Below, one piece after another: positions 61,436 through 64,000 of a stretch of DNA of 64,000 nucleotides. Each line of letters opens with the position of its first letter. Position 1 is the first letter of the stretch. The DNA is taken from contig JADWOT020000001.1 of assembly GCA_036345935.2 (NCBI GenBank), forward strand, positions 36,590,825-36,654,824, written 5' to 3'. The position numbers were made by a program, and so were the translations under genes. The notes under the pieces are model-generated. The model saw only the letters and a list, made by a program, of their open reading frames with translations. It searched no databases and had not been told where the DNA came from. This stretch comes from Taenia hydatigena. Taxonomy: Eukaryota; Platyhelminthes; Cestoda; Cyclophyllidea; Taeniidae.

Positions 61436-62163
61436 TTTTCCTAAAATAGTAAAAACATTATTACTGAAAATGCTTTAGACACACAGTAGTAGTTTTACTT
61501 AAAACTGGTGATGCATGAAAGTCTTGAAAAAATATTATACAATTTTGATCCAGCAGAGGAGCTAACATGACAAACGTTATTAAGGCTGATTTATTAAAAA
61601 AATTTAGGTCAAGACAAGTGGACAACTCCGAACAGCAAAGACGTTTTCAACAGTGTCATCCTGCACAGTCTCATGTGTGAACTCTGTGGCTGACAGAACT
61701 AAAGGCCGCATGATCACTCCGTCAATCACACTGCAAGAAAAGATCTTGTTCCCTTCCACACTTGGGAGACAAAAGGCAACATGGAATCGAGTATTTGTTT
61801 ATGCGAAAATAATTAGCAATAGTGTTTTTATTTGATTCTGATGTGATGCCGAGATGTTGGGAAATTACTTATATTTAGGAAATCGGAAATTATTTGGTGT
61901 AGCGAAGAAGAAAATTTTGAATATTTTGCAACACAATTTTTGCACTGAAACATGAGGTGTGCAAGGAAACGTCAGCGCTGCATCTCGTCAATTCTGATGT
62001 GTCTACGATTTCATCCTCTTTGATGTGTGCATTTTGATGGCTTAATGGCTTTGCACCTCCCATGGCGAGCCAACAGTCCGCGGCGGATTCATTTAGAGGT
62101 CCAGCTTTATTCGTGGCAATCTTTGCCAAATTGCTCAGTTAATTTATGTTCTTTTCTCCCCAG
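61436..62163. other. MAPK15 3' region
   Basis: Contains one open segment (61608-61835) that could be an alternative last MAPK15 exon. Otherwise no gene is seen. Confidence 0.4.
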
Positions 62164-62364
62164 TACCTTTTTGTCAACATAGTAATCACCCCACTACTAG
62201 AAATGCGGTTAAGGGGTCATTTCTTTGAGCAATTCATGTATCACAAAATAATTAGCATTGAATACGCCACGATGACTGCTTTCCAACTGTTCTCTTCAAT
62301 TGTTGTTGAGAGAAAGGTTTCAACACACATTCCTTTTTCGGCGTCTGAGCTAGAATTACTGCGG
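62164..62364 (+). CDS. Unidentified exon of another gene
   Basis: A 67-codon phase 0-0 open segment sits between a strong acceptor (ttctccccag) and the donor CGG|GTGAGC. The residues look like a folded helical protein, for example RLRGHFFEQFMYHKIISIE and FSASELELLR. I do not recognise the family. It may belong to a plus-strand gene that continues beyond the window or to a distal part of the preceding gene. Confidence 0.4.
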
Positions 62365-63464
62365 GTGAGCACTTGACCGCCGGAGGCTCGGATGGTTACA
62401 TTTTTGCGTACGTGCAGTGATTATTAGCACAGCCTATCACTATGCTGAAGGTCTGGAATTTCGAGGCTGTTTGATGCTGAGGAAATAGTCCTCTAGAATT
62501 GCATAGGGAACTTTTTCTGCAGTTTTCGACATTTTCAGCACCGTGCCACCAAGATAGTTAATGGAACCTAGAATGTTGTGTATCCTGCCCAATTTAAACA
62601 AGTACATCTTTGTGACAGTCCACTGTAGTTGATGGTTGGAGGCGCCAAGAAGTGGATTTTATCAATGCTAACGATCAATCGGCCGATAGTACGTGGAGGG
62701 ATGAGGCTCCATGTAAACCCGGTCTACGCCCTCTCCTTATGACCACGGCGCCACTTCAACGAGGAACCCTCCAGACGACCAACAACTCACCCTTTCGGTA
62801 TTCATTGAAGCCCTGATGGTTTGGCCAATCATATTTGATCATGAAATTCTTTCTGTCGCCCAAATAGAACCGTTTTGGTGTGTTTATAATTTTGATTTCC
62901 TGTGGTACCAAATCTTTGGCATTCATAAATTTAACCTATTTCACGTCTTGAAAAGTTATAGCGAAAAATAATGGATTGTAAAAAGTGCTTAAACACAGGT
63001 GAGATTGAGATTCTCGGGTGTATTGGAAGCTGAGAGATACAATAAACAAGTCCTCGGGAGGTGAAGAGGAATGTGGCCTGTGGGTGTCATTGGAGAAAAG
63101 GTGGGTGCTTATTCCTTCACAAGTACCGCTGTCTGTTCTGATGTGTCAAATGCTGAATAGACGACCATGAATGCGCAACTGAAGCTACAAAGACCCACTG
63201 TCGGCTGATTTAATTGTAATTTCTCAACTAGTAGCATCATATTTTCTTAGAGGTGAACTGACTTGTGGGAAGACGAGCGCATAATCACTCGACAGGTGAT
63301 CATCTACCGGTAAATAGGTCGGAACAGTTAACAATGTAATCTAAAAACTTGGCAGCATTTTTCAGGTTTGACAGATCTGGTTAGGTGCACTGTTGCCATT
63401 AAAAGCCTTCACAATTGTACCAGTTGGGCAGTTGACAGGGCAGTGACTATTATTTGGCTTTGCT
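62365..63464. other. No gene recognised
   Basis: Intron or intergenic DNA. No supported exon, RNA gene or repeat was seen. Confidence 0.4.
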
Positions 63465-63485
63465 TTGTCCAACGTTAGTCTCTAC

Positions 63486-63845
63486 ATGGCGACAACGAGA
63501 CGCAACACAAAAGCATTAAATAAAGAAGGCAACGTGAAACCGACGAGATGTTTGCGCTGGTTTCGATGCTATGAAGCAAATCGGAGGGCCGAGCACATAT
63601 TGCAGGCCGGTAAGGTATACGACTATAGAGTGGCCAAGATGCAAAGTCTGCGTGACTGTCGATATGTTGGAGTGCTGACAATGCCCAAGACAATTGCAAA
63701 AAGCGTTCGATTTAGCTCGACTACCATCAACAAAGCTAGCAGAGTTGGGAGAATAATGCATCAAATGTTTTTCACTTTTTCGTTAACATATGAAGCACAA
63801 AAGGGCGGCTATTACCGTCGTGGAGCACAAATCCAACAAGCATAA
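63486..63845 (+). CDS. Small basic open reading frame
   Basis: From the ATG at 63486 the frame gives 119 residues, rich in Arg and Lys, with no recognised domain. Part of it (to the GCCG|GTAAGG at about 63608) could instead be an internal exon starting at an AG at 63478-63479. Overlapping antisense frames weaken the case. Coding status is undecided. Confidence 0.25.
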   Translation: MATTRRNTKALNKEGNVKPTRCLRWFRCYEANRRAEHILQAGKVYDYRVAKMQSLRDCRYVGVLTMPKTIAKSVRFSSTTINKASRVGRIMHQMFFTFSLTYEAQKGGYYRRGAQIQQA

Positions 63846-64000
63846 ACCAAGAAATAAGAAATGAATGCAAAGTGTTCCTGCTGTCTCGAGGAGTGTCTTT
63901 ATTAGCGGTATGCGAGCCAGTGTTTCGGAGTAAATCCAAATGTACCCGATTGTATCAGCCTTTGGAAAGGAGCTACAATGTTGGTAAGGTTACAATATGT

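Overview
This is eukaryotic DNA, most likely from a parasitic flatworm, probably a tapeworm. Coding exons are split by GT-AG introns. Several introns are tiny (31, 35, 36 and 37 nt), which is typical of platyhelminth genes. Two genes have the signal peptide / Ser-Thr repeat / single transmembrane layout of cestode surface mucins. The species cannot be named from sequence alone. An assembly gap of 875 N lies at 23114-23988.

Left third (1-33.65 kb): a rearranged IQGAP/mucin cluster. Bases 1-5120 are a near-perfect inverted copy of 16634-21837, and coordinates of matching bases sum to 21838. Between the arms lie two divergently oriented mucin-like genes: mucin-1 on the minus strand (6542-7905, with an in-frame stop) and mucin-2 on the plus strand (14163-15923, with 189-bp coding repeats). 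They have the same three-exon structure: a 52-nt signal exon, a repeat exon and a 146-nt membrane exon, all joined in phase 1, with a TATA box 41-42 nt before the ATG. A further copy of part of the arm (11125-12525) makes a 1.4-kb inverted repeat around mucin-2. A plus-strand IQGAP gene (19965-31513) starts inside the right arm and ends before a copy of the mucin-1 promoter block (32461-33645), which has no mucin gene after it. An inverted fragment of the IQGAP 3' region lies at 9034-9400, and the left arm carries a second copy of one IQGAP exon. The simplest reading is repeated duplication, inversion and deletion of an ancestral [mucin - IQGAP - mucin] unit.

Middle (33.65-51.5 kb): AT-rich and gene-poor. 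The best features are a candidate secreted or neuropeptide precursor with a good TATA box (44416-44965) and weak laminin-N-terminal-like exons on the minus strand (50.24-51.07 kb).

Right (51.5-64 kb): two conserved genes arranged head to head. A complete metaxin gene (mitochondrial outer-membrane import/assembly) lies on the minus strand at 51506-54772. A MAPK15 (ERK7/8) kinase with an intact TEY loop runs on the plus strand from 55490 to about 61430. About 720 bp of shared upstream DNA separates them. Beyond 62 kb there is one well-spliced but unidentified exon and a small basic reading frame.
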